Of a stretch of DNA of 64,000 nt, positions 50,718 to 60,052 are shown piece after piece. Origin of the DNA: Phycomyces nitens (Eukaryota > Mucoromycota > Mucoromycetes > Mucorales > Phycomycetaceae); NCBI GenBank assembly GCA_022702545.1, contig JAHRBC010000007.1, positions 3,100,001 to 3,164,000 on the forward strand, written 5' to 3'. Position 1 is the stretch's first letter. Each line of letters opens with the position of its first letter. Position numbers and translations under genes: made by a program. The notes below the pieces were generated by a model. That model had not been told where the DNA came from, ran no database searches, and saw only the letters and a program-made list of their open reading frames with translations.

Positions 50718-53125
50718 CCTCTCTCATCTACTTTAGTAGGGTAGGCTGTATTGACTTTGAACACATACTGGCGTCCAATATATTTCAGACTTTCTGAATT
50801 GTACTCAAGTCTGAAATTTTTGATAACCACTCGAGGACATCTCAAGTTCAAATTCACGCCTTTCGACATTGGAGCTTTATGTGGTGTGAAGAATAAAACT
50901 GAAAATACAAGTATATTGACAAGTATATTCAAAGGAAATAACAATATTATGGTTATTCATATAATATAGCCCAAATTCCCTGATGTATAATGGCCAGTTT
51001 TGACTTGGTATGAAGTGTATGAGTAATTGGAGTATAACTATAGAGACATTAACTTGAGGTTACTAGCAAGGAATAACCAGGGATTAGTCGTAAAGTTTGT
51101 ATTTCACTCGGTTGTGGTGTGTATACCACAAACACATCAGTCCCAAAGTTTACGACTGAGCCAAACCACTAAAACTCTGGTTGTAACAGGCATTGAAAAC
51201 AATCTGTAAACCAATCTTGAACTTAATCTTCTTCCTGGCCTACAACCGTACATCTACAGGATCATAGAATTACAGTAGTTGGGTTATAACAGTAAATCAG
51301 ATATACCTTCTAGAACATAGTAAAGTGGTAGTTCCCTCGAAGAGCGAGTGGGGGTCGTAAGGAATACAGACCGAATGCTGACACTAATATTTATAAGGTT
51401 TCTAATTGCAGATGTAAGCAGTAATTTGAATAGGTGCTATTATTATTATTATTAGCCTGGAGCTCTTCATAGAGTATATTCTTTTGACAGTATGAATAGT
51501 TAAATGAAAAGGTGTGAGTGTTAATAACGTGATTGACGATAGAGATGGAGTGAATGTTTAGAATGAAATAGTTGGTGATGGATATATGTGGGTCTTGCAA
51601 GACAGATTAGAGGTGAATGTGAGGCTGTATTGCAGAGTGATGTAAAATGGTGCAAGTTGCTGAACATTCAAAAGGTAAAGAAAAGATGGGAGATTACGTT
51701 GAAGGATAAAGATGGTACGCGTAGATTATTATAATGAGGGGTTGGTGATGCATAGATTCTTTTTAGACGAAGTAGAATGAAGATGAACTTCAAAGTGTTT
51801 GACACTTTCTAAGTATCAAGGCAGTAATAATAAATATCAATAAAGTATTATTGATTCATTTTCATTTATTTTTGATTTGGGGTTTTTTTACACCGTGTTT
51901 GTTAAGACACATATTGGTGCTCCACAGCATTCCCCCACCAATGAGAAAAGCTTAAAAAAACTCACTGGGGCTGGGCTGATAAATGTCCTCGCCAGTAATC
52001 AGCATATTGCGGGGGTTTATGTTCGTGGGGTCATGACAGTGCAAGCACATGTTCGGCAGACCGTACATAGGAGGCAATAGCTGTGGAAAGACAATAATTT
52101 ATCAACCACTGTGAATAAAGAAAGAGAGAAAGGAATTGCAAGTTTCGACCTCTTATTTATAGACAAATCCATCGATGTTTAAATAAAATAAATTTTTAAA
52201 ACGCAAGTCACGGAGTGGGAATATTTTCTTTGGCGGTGGCTTGTAGGTTTTCACGTAAGTTCTATAACATTCTCTTGGAAAACACCTAGTAAAAAATACA
52301 TATTATGCTGTATTTATTATTAATCTCTTTAAATACAAAGCATCACTTCTTTAACAGATAAGGAAGCTCTTTAACTAGAGGTTATAGTTACAAACGTATC
52401 TAAAGAATTTATTATTTAGTATCGCCTATTTAAAAAAAGAGGTTTCTCAAGTACCACATATTACCCGAACCTTTAATCCGTGCTCGTTTATACACATTTT
52501 ATTACTCTTTTTTACGGTATAATATTGTAGCTAATGGATAATTATATTCTCTAAAATATATAAAAGGTGACTAGTAAGATATTTTAAGGATAATCTCGTT
52601 CAATATTGCATTTATATCGAATCGCAAATGATTAATAGATTGGAAAAACAAGATTCACAAAAGAAGTATTTATAGGGCTTTAAGCGGGGGTAATAGCCGG
52701 TCGATTACAGAAACACGGGAGACTAATATCCAATTATATAATCTTGAAATTAGACAAGTTTTGCAAAATAAACGTCGAAACATATTGCTGTTTGCCAAGA
52801 GCATAATAAGTTGATAGTATTATAGATATCGTTGATCTGCGAAAATGTTTATTATTATTTCTAGTTTTTGTCTTTGTGGCAATTAACATGTACGGTATTC
52901 TTATTTCTATTAAAGATTCTGTAGAGATATACTTGTATTCTCTGTTTTATTTTTCACAACACATAAAGCTCCAATGTCGAAAGGCGTGAACTTGAACTTG
53001 AGATGTCCTCGAGTGGCTATCAAAAATTTCAGACTTGAGTACAATTCAGAAAGTCTGAAATATATTGGACGCCAATATGTGTTCAAAGTCAATACAGCCT
53101 ACCCTACTAAAGTAGGTGAGAGAGG
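50718..53125 (+). mobile_element. 2.4-kb terminal-inverted-repeat element, copy 1
   Basis: Both ends carry the same sequence in opposite orientation over about 205 bp (50718-50922 and 52920-53125), with outer ends CCTCTCTCATCTACTTTAGT. The interior (about 2 kb) has only short ORFs and no transposase I recognise, so it is probably non-autonomous. It includes a 400-bp repeat-family segment near the left end (50970-51365). No target duplication could be defined: the left end abuts duplicated F-box flank, and the right end opens into unrelated DNA after GAGAGAGG. Confidence 0.75.
50970..51365 (+). repeat. Dispersed 400-bp repeat family, full copy inside element copy 1
   Basis: Begins near TTCCCTGATGTATAATGG, includes the palindrome TGTGGTGTGTATACCACA at about 51114-51131, and continues through TACGACTGAGCCAAA to GGGGGTCGTAAGG. 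Its first half reappears at 53720-53905 and its second half at about 54600-54785, both diverged. The inverted element copy carries it at 58845-59240. Confidence 0.7.
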
Positions 53126-53544
53126 TGTTGTGTTTTAGAGTATTAAAACAATAAAAAATAGTAATGGAGATATAGACAGTAAGTGAGTACTTTGAGACTG
53201 TATATAAGCTTGTCTTTATTAAGATACAAAATCAGCCGCTCTTTATATATTTTTGGAATCTGTTATTGCACAACTTCTTAGACTTTCCGACATCTGTGGT
53301 CTTTTACCATATTTAAATATTAGATGAAATAAGCTTCTAAGCTCAAAGTCCATGTTACTATTATTCTGATGGATTTTTATACTTCATCTATCGTACCTTA
53401 TTAGCTATTAACTATTGTGTACTCAGATAATTTAGAATCCTTGTTTGCCCAGCTAATTACTACTAAGCTTATGAAACAATACAAAAAAAATACTGGGCTT
53501 ATGAATATGTAAAATATACATTAATATAGCTGGATCACCACAAG

Positions 53545-54095
53545 TGATTTGACTACTGGACATGACAAAGTCCTGATCACAACCTGATTGAACATGTCTG
53601 GCATGCTTTATGAGGTATATGGTTTGTTAGCATCTTTTAAGGGAAATAAGAATACTGTGAGAGTGTTATTTATTGAAGAAAGAATATTATTATTGCTTAT
53701 ATACTATTATTCAAATTCCCTTGTAATTAAAGTCCCCGTCGTGTAATGGTTGGTTATCACTGTAGCAGTGTGAAGTGTACGTGTGCCTGGTGTGTAACTG
53801 CTCCTGAGATGTTAACTTGCCAGGGTCATTAGCAAGTAGTAACCGGAGATCGGTTGTGGAGTCTGTATTTCACTCAACTGTGGTGTGTATACCACACTTT
53901 AAAACCCAAATTTCAAGAGAGAGATGGAACCATTAATGATTTTAATAGTCTCAAGGCATTTATTCTTCAGGAATGGGAGCGACTAGACCCTAAATTACTA
54001 TATACTCATGTCGCAAATATGCACGGTAGAGCAAAAGATGTAATAAAAGCTTGTGGTGGCTACACCATATATCAATATCCGTTTTTTTTTTAGTA
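53545..54095 (+). mobile_element. Tc1/mariner-like transposase remnant with an insertion
   Basis: At about 53576-53611 the frame reads DHNLIEHVWHAL, matching the SPDLNPIEHVW motif next to the last catalytic acidic residue of Tc1-type transposases. The continuation appears only after about 280 bp: LKPKFQERDGTINDFNSLKA and FILQEWERLDPKLLYTHVA (53899-54050), then the typical IKACGGYTIY end. The DNA between (about 53640-53905) includes the first half of the dispersed repeat family, so that repeat seems to have inserted into the transposase. Stops on both sides show it is dead. Confidence 0.75.
53720..53905 (+). repeat. Dispersed repeat family, first-half copy
   Basis: Aligns with 50970-51133, sharing the TTTCACTC..TGTGGTGTGTATACCACA end. 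Its start (CCCCGTCGTGTAATGGTTGG) resembles the 5' part of a tRNA, but no tRNA fold or B box follows. Confidence 0.6.
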
Positions 54096-54247
54096 TTTTA
54101 TCGCTATGTATATATCTCTAAAAGTATAAAGCCAGAATTTTAATGTACTCGCTATCTTTTTTTTAGAAGATATTGGTTAAAGAAGTTGATATGTAGTTTT
54201 CTTGGACTAGAAATTGAACAAATTTGGCGATGATTTTTTAGTGGGAG

Positions 54248-54419
54248 TATACAGGCTTTTTTCACTAGAATCGGCGTATTTGAATCTTTATTAGCGCAGT
54301 GGTGAATAATTATTGGTGTTTTTTTCCTCCAGTCCTTCTGCTTTATATCACCAATAATTATTCACCACTGCGCTAATAAAGATTCAAATACGCCGATTCT
54401 AGGGGAAAAAGCCTGTATA
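54248..54419. mobile_element. Foldback MITE with 71-nt arms
   Basis: Arm 54248-54318 is the reverse complement of 54349-54419 with only about two mismatches, around a 30-nt loop. The outer ends read TATACAGGCTTTTT. TA-type ends and near-perfect arms fit a recently inserted Tc1/mariner-related MITE. It sits about 550 bp upstream of F-box gene 3, at the edge of the DNA shared with the gene 2 promoter. Confidence 0.85.
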
Positions 54420-54589
54420 TTGGGATAATCCATAATATTTTATCCCTATATAACAAGAAATTAAAGCAATATAAGAATTTGTATTGTTGTACATCGTCCT
54501 TCTTGAACATTTGGATAATACGTCCTACATAAGTATCTTTACGCAAAGTTGGTTCTCTCGGTTAAGAAAATATCTCAACTACAGTGATC

Positions 54590-54785
54590 CCATTTTTTAC
54601 ACCTATAAGTTGCGAAGTCTACGACTGAGCCAAATAACTAAATCTCTGATATAGAATCATATAACTAAGAAATCATAAAATCATAGAACCGTATAATTAA
54701 ACCTTTGAAGTAGAGCCGGATATAGCTTCCTTCCTGTAGTAAAAAATAATAAGGAAACCATCGGAGAGCGGGCGTAGCTCGTAAG
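54590..54785 (+). repeat. Repeat-family segment in the F-box gene 3 upstream region
   Basis: Absent from the otherwise alignable upstream region of F-box gene 2. It contains TACGACTGAGCCAAA and ends GAGAGCGGGCGTAGCTCGTAAG, matching the second half of the 400-bp family (51140-51365) at reduced identity. The limits are set by where the two promoters stop and resume aligning. Confidence 0.6.
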
Positions 54786-54964
54786 CTTTTAAAAAGGGCT
54801 TTCATTGACTGCAGTCTGTACTACATGATTTACTGAGTCATTTCAATCCATGTGTGATTGACACAATCAGCTGTCCGTAGTGTTACTTGAAGGAATCATA
54901 TTTATATCTACCGTGTTGTACTCTATAATATATCTCTTCTTTATTTCTTGTTTTTCTCTTATCT

Positions 54965-56782
54965 ATGGCGTCCAGACTACCCGTTGAAATCATTTTAAAG
55001 ATTGCGCAACATCTCTTGACAGAGGACAAGATTGCTTGCTCTCTTACTTGCAAAGCATGGAGAGCACCTTTTCAAGAAATTGTTTTTACAAACATAAAGG
55101 TCGATTCTATACAAGAGCTTGAAGACATTTGCGAAATCGTAAAGCACCCGAAAACCGAGTCCGTACCGTATGATCAAATAGTAAACGGCCTACGTTTGAT
55201 TGGACAATCTACTGTCAATATACAACAGAGCGACATTTTCAAGGTCTTACCGAATTTGAAGCACCTTGATCTCGAACATGTAGAGTTTAGATACGCAGAC
55301 AGGGGTATTTCAAGCTACTATTATCCGTGCGAGTCAATTGTCAGTCTCAAACTCAAGATCCAAGGCGAGGATGATGATACATCGACAGAAGTTCTATTTG
55401 AACTATTGGAGAATTTTCCAAACCTTCGAAAACTAGAAATTTCTCCGTATTTATCGCCCAAAGCTGTACGATGGACCACAAAAACTCTCAATATGCTTCA
55501 TCGCACTGTACCACGTCTGACATCCCTCAAACTTCGAGCAAAATTCAGTATTATCAATGTACACGCAGCGCCAATGATCTCCTTTACCAAACCAGCTTCT
55601 CACATAACAGCACTAGATATTGATATCCTGGAATGGGACTATATGTGGTTATACTATTTTTGTTATAAGTATCCGAATCTGCGTAAACTTAGATGGAATG
55701 TAATGCCTAATACTAATGAGTGGACGTCTGGGAACTATTCACGGGAAGAACTACTCAGCTTATCTAAAGAAGCTTTTAAACACCTTGAAACCTTTGAATT
55801 TTACGCCGATGAATCTAACCACTGGATGGATACAATATTTTGGGAGCTCATCTACCAAAATAATGTGCCTATCAGACACATAAAGCACATATCCAAGTCT
55901 ATTTACTACGGTACATTCTATCACAGTATAATTATTCGACGATCTATATGTACGTTTTCAAAAACTCTCGAAAAGCTTTTTGTTGAAGGAAGCGTGCATT
56001 TCAAATTCCATAATATTTTAAGGACAGAGCTCTCTTACTGCCCACGGTTGGTCGATCTTGAACTCAAAAACTGTGGATTATATATTGCATTGGACGATAT
56101 GCTGGACAAGTTTACGGCCTTGCGACGATTTAGCTTTTCCAATGGACAACTATATCTTAGTTCAGACAGACCAGAAGACTCGATTGGACATGGACTACAC
56201 ACTGTCGAGCTAAATCAAGTTGTTGCAAATGCTTCCGTATACAACTACCTGTCCTTCAGGTGTAGAGGATTGGAATACATGACGCTGGCGCAATGTAGAA
56301 TATGTGGATCAATTCCTGATAATTCTGAACGTATGCTCATCGATATGTCCTACACCACCTTCAAATCGTTACACCTTGACGAAGTAAAATCTTACTCATC
56401 TGAGCAACGCACGACTAAAGATACCATATTAAACCTTCTGACCATATCCCAGTCGACAAGAGCTATACATTCAAGCAAAGAAAGCGAAATTGATGATATA
56501 AATCCTGACGTGATTCATATAAGCTGGTATCATTTCTTCTGGGAATCCGATTATACATTTGACTACATTATAAAGATCAGAAAAATGCCAATGGACGAAA
56601 GAACTACTGCTCTCAAATACTATTACGATCCCAAGTCTAGAAAAGCCCGAGCTTTTAGTGATATGGAAAGATCAGTTAATGGACAGGTGACAAGAGAATA
56701 TTGGGAACAAGACCTTTGTAGAGGTTATGCAGAATTTCGGTGTAGCCATATAGCCAAACTCACAGTCAATGTTTTGCAATAG
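54965..56782 (+). CDS. F-box/LRR protein (F-box gene 3, mosaic paralogue of gene 2)
   Basis: Intronless, 605 residues, with the same F-box (LPVEIILKIAQHLLTEDKIA) and LRR layout as gene 2. Residues 1-150 differ from gene 2 at only a handful of positions, and the last 240 residues are essentially identical. Residues of about 157-360 diverge strongly (for example gene 3 ISPYLSPKAVRWTTKTLNML against gene 2 ISPYSSHMPVRLTTKTLNKL, worsening onward) yet align without frame loss. The variable part is the predicted substrate-facing LRR solenoid. Predicted SCF substrate receptor; substrate unknown. Confidence 0.9.
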   Translation: MASRLPVEIILKIAQHLLTEDKIACSLTCKAWRAPFQEIVFTNIKVDSIQELEDICEIVKHPKTESVPYDQIVNGLRLIGQSTVNIQQSDIFKVLPNLKHLDLEHVEFRYADRGISSYYYPCESIVSLKLKIQGEDDDTSTEVLFELLENFPNLRKLEISPYLSPKAVRWTTKTLNMLHRTVPRLTSLKLRAKFSIINVHAAPMISFTKPASHITALDIDILEWDYMWLYYFCYKYPNLRKLRWNVMPNTNEWTSGNYSREELLSLSKEAFKHLETFEFYADESNHWMDTIFWELIYQNNVPIRHIKHISKSIYYGTFYHSIIIRRSICTFSKTLEKLFVEGSVHFKFHNILRTELSYCPRLVDLELKNCGLYIALDDMLDKFTALRRFSFSNGQLYLSSDRPEDSIGHGLHTVELNQVVANASVYNYLSFRCRGLEYMTLAQCRICGSIPDNSERMLIDMSYTTFKSLHLDEVKSYSSEQRTTKDTILNLLTISQSTRAIHSSKESEIDDINPDVIHISWYHFFWESDYTFDYIIKIRKMPMDERTTALKYYYDPKSRKARAFSDMERSVNGQVTREYWEQDLCRGYAEFRCSHIAKLTVNVLQ

Positions 56783-57079
56783 AAAATATTTATAAAGAAG
56801 TTTCATTCTTAATGTACAGGGTTACCAGAAGAATATTGAGCAATTGTAAGCTCTTTCAAAAGGCGTTAATAAAAAAGACATGCATTTACATTAATCTTAT
56901 TCTCTGTGTATACAAGCAATCGATCTACCAATTTATAGCCATAAAGTATATCTTGTGTAGTCTATGTAATAAAAGAAGAACATTCATTTAATAGTGAGTA
57001 GACTCCCCTTTATGCTTTGTAAAACTAGTGATATATTATCCATAAAAAAAAACAATATTTATTCAATGTTTGGCCAGAG

Positions 57080-59488
57080 CCTCTCTCATCTACTTTAGTA
57101 GGGTAGGCTGTATTGACTTTGAACACATATTGGCGTCCAATATATTTCAGACTTTCTGAATTGTACTCAAGTCTGAAATTTTTGATAACCACTCGAGGAC
57201 ATCTCAAGTTCAAGTTCACGCCTTTCGACATTGGAGCTTTATGTGTTGTGAAAAATAAAACAGAGAATACAAGTATATCTCTACAGAATCTTTAATAGAA
57301 ATAAGAATACCGTACATGTTAATTGCCACAAAGACAAAAACTAGAAATAATAATAAACATTTTCGCAGATCAACGATATCTATAATACTATCAACTTATT
57401 ATGCTCTTGGCAAACAGCAATATGTTTCGACGTTTATTTTGCAAAACTTGTCTAATTTCAAGATTATATAATTGGATATTAGTCTCCCGTGTTTCTGTAA
57501 TCGACCGGCTATTACCCCCGCTTAAAGCCCTATAAATACTTCTTTTGTGAATCTTGTTTTTCCAATCTATTAATCATTTGCGATTCGATATAAATGCAAT
57601 ATTGAACGAGATTATCCTTAAAATATCTTACTAGTCACCTTTTATATATTTTAGAGAATATAATTATCCATTAGCTACAATATTATACCGTAAAAAAGAG
57701 TAATAAAATGTGTATAAACGAGCACGGATTAAAGGTTCGGGTAATATGTGGTACTTGAGAAACCTCTTTTTTTAAATAGGCGATACTAAATAATAAATTC
57801 TTTAGATACGTTTGTAACTATAACCTCTAGTTAAAGAGCTTCCTTATCTGTTAAAGAAGTGATGCTTTGTATTTAAAGAGATTAATAATAAATACAGCAT
57901 AATATGTATTTTTTACTAGGTGTTTTCCAAGAGAATGTTATAGAACTTACGTGAAAACCTACAAGCCACCGCCAAAGAAAATATTCCCACTCCGTGACTT
58001 GCGTTTTAAAAATTTATTTTATTTAAACATCGATGGATTTGTCTATAAATAAGAGGTCGAAACTTGCAATTCCTTTCTCTCTTTCTTTATTCACAGTGGT
58101 TGATAAATTATTGTCTTTCCACAGCTATTGCCTCCTATGTACGGTCTGCCGAACATGTGCTTGCACTGTCATGACCCCACGAACATAAACCCCCCGCAAT
58201 ATGCTGATTACTGGCGAGGACATTTATCAGCCCAGCCCCAGTGAGTTTTTTTTAAGCTTTTCTCATTGGTGGGGGAATGCTGTGGAGCACCAATATGTGT
58301 CTTAACAAACACGGTGTAAAAAAACCCCAAATCAAAAATAAATGAAAATGAATCAATAATACTTTATTGATATTTATTATTACTGCCTTGATACTTAGAA
58401 AGTGTCAAACACTTTGAAGTTCATCTTCATTCTACTTCGTCTAAAAAGAATCTATGCATCACCAACCCCTCATTATAATAATCTACGCGTACCATCTTTA
58501 TCCTTCAACGTAATCTCCCATCTTTTCTTTACCTTTTGAATGTTCAGCAACTTGCACCATTTACATCACTCTGCAATACAGCCTCACATTCACCTCTAAT
58601 CTGTCTTGCAAGACCCACATATATCCATCACCAACTATTTCATTCTAAACATTCACTCCATCTCTATCGTCAATCACGTTATTAACACTCACACCTTTTC
58701 ATTTAACTATTCATACTGTCAAAAGAATATACTCTATGAAGAGCTCCAGGCTAATAATAATAATAATAGCACCTATTCAAATTACTGCTTACATCTGCAA
58801 TTAGAAACCTTATAAATATTAGTGTCAGCATTCGGTCTGTATTCCTTACGACCCCCACTCGCTCTTCGAGGGAACTACCACTTTACTATGTTCTAGAAGG
58901 TATATCTGATTTACTGTTATAACCCAACTACTGTAATTCTATGATCCTGTAGATGTACGGTTGTAGGCCAGGAAGAAGATTAAGTTCAAGATTGGTTTAC
59001 AGATTGTTTTCAATGCCTGTTACAACCAGAGTTTTAGTGGTTTGGCTCAGTCGTAAACTTTGGGACTGATGTGTTTGTGGTATACACACCACAACCGAGT
59101 GAAATACAAACTTTACGACTAATCCCTGGTTATTCCTTGCTAGTAACCTCAAGTTAATGTCTCTATAGTTATACTCCAATTACTCATACACTTCATACCA
59201 AGTCAAAACTGGCCATTATACATCAGGGAATTTGGGCTATATTATATGAATAACCATAATATTGTTATTTCCTTTGAATATACTTGTCAATATACTTGTA
59301 TTTTCAGTTTTATTCTTCACACCACATAAAGCTCCAATGTCGAAAGGCGTGAATTTGAACTTGAGATGTCCTCGAGTGGTTATCAAAAATTTCAGACTTG
59401 AGTACAATTCAGAAAGTCTGAAATATATTGGACGCCAATATGTGTTCAAAGTCAATACAGCCTACCCTACTAAAGTAGATGAGAGAGG
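57080..59488 (-). mobile_element. 2.4-kb terminal-inverted-repeat element, copy 2 (inverted)
   Basis: Reverse complement of copy 1 with the same ~205-bp terminal repeats (57080-57285 and 59283-59488). A short open stretch in the interior (about 58133-58250, plus strand) reads YGLPNMCLHCHDPTN then INPPQYADYWRGH. It has a CxxC pair and follows a possible acceptor (TTTCCACAG), but it ends at a stop and has no partner exon. It may be a captured gene fragment. Unlike copy 1, this copy is flanked by F-box 3'-flank sequence on both sides. Confidence 0.75.
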
Positions 59489-59756
59489 CTCTGGCCAAAC
59501 ATTGAATAAATATTGTTTTTTTTATGGATAATATATCATTAGTTTTACAAAGCATAAAGGGGAGTCTACTCACTATTAAATGAATGTTCTTCTTTTATTA
59601 CATAGACTACACAAGATATACTTTATGGCTATAAATTGGTAGATCGATTGCTTGTATACACAGAGAATAAGATTAATGTAAATGCATGTCTTTTTTATTA
59701 ACGCCTTTTGAAAGAGCTTACAATTGCTCAATATTCTTCTGGTAACCCTGTACATT
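57080..59756 (-). repeat. Arm 2 of the 2.68-kb inverted duplication
   Basis: Reverse complement of 50450-53125. Identity stops at 59756, which corresponds to a point 28 bases after the stop codon of F-box gene 2. The copied block therefore includes that gene's 3' flank but none of its coding sequence. Confidence 0.88.
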
Positions 59757-60052
59757 ATTCTTTCTTTTTTGAGGCACGGGATATAATAAGTTTTTTAAAG
59801 TATTTGGCGCTGCCTCGTAAGAATGTATATTGTCATCTTTTTTTTTTATTTAGTCTTCAAACCACAATAAACAATTATATAATAAATGTACAAAATATTG
59901 TTTCTGGTGAATAAAAGCCTAAAAATTCTTTTGGTACAACAATGTCAACTTGAACAACCAATACAAAACAAGAATGCTTCTTACAATCAGTGTAGCGCAG
60001 TAACTCTGTTTGTCTTTTCTAGTTTTGTTTCTAGATACCTTGATTCTTACAG
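59757..60052. other. Short spacer 3' of F-box gene 4
   Basis: A/T-rich; no gene or clear repeat. It separates the inverted duplication from F-box gene 4. Confidence 0.4.

Larger units (their letters stand above)
50450..53125 (+). repeat. Arm 1 of a 2.68-kb inverted duplication
   Basis: This segment (the F-box gene 3' flank plus a complete terminal-inverted-repeat element) is repeated in reverse orientation at 57080-59756. Spot comparisons along the length, including the interior around 52200-52300, show almost complete identity. The loop between the arms contains F-box gene 3. Confidence 0.88.

Noticed and set aside
51391..51600. 69-codon ORF inside the TIR element (also at 58606-58815)
   Set aside because: Asn/Tyr/Ile-rich, no motif; identical in both copies only because the whole element is.
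53728..53770. tRNA-like 5' half (CGTGTAATGGTTGG)
   Set aside because: No complete cloverleaf, anticodon arm or B box follows; it is part of the dispersed repeat.
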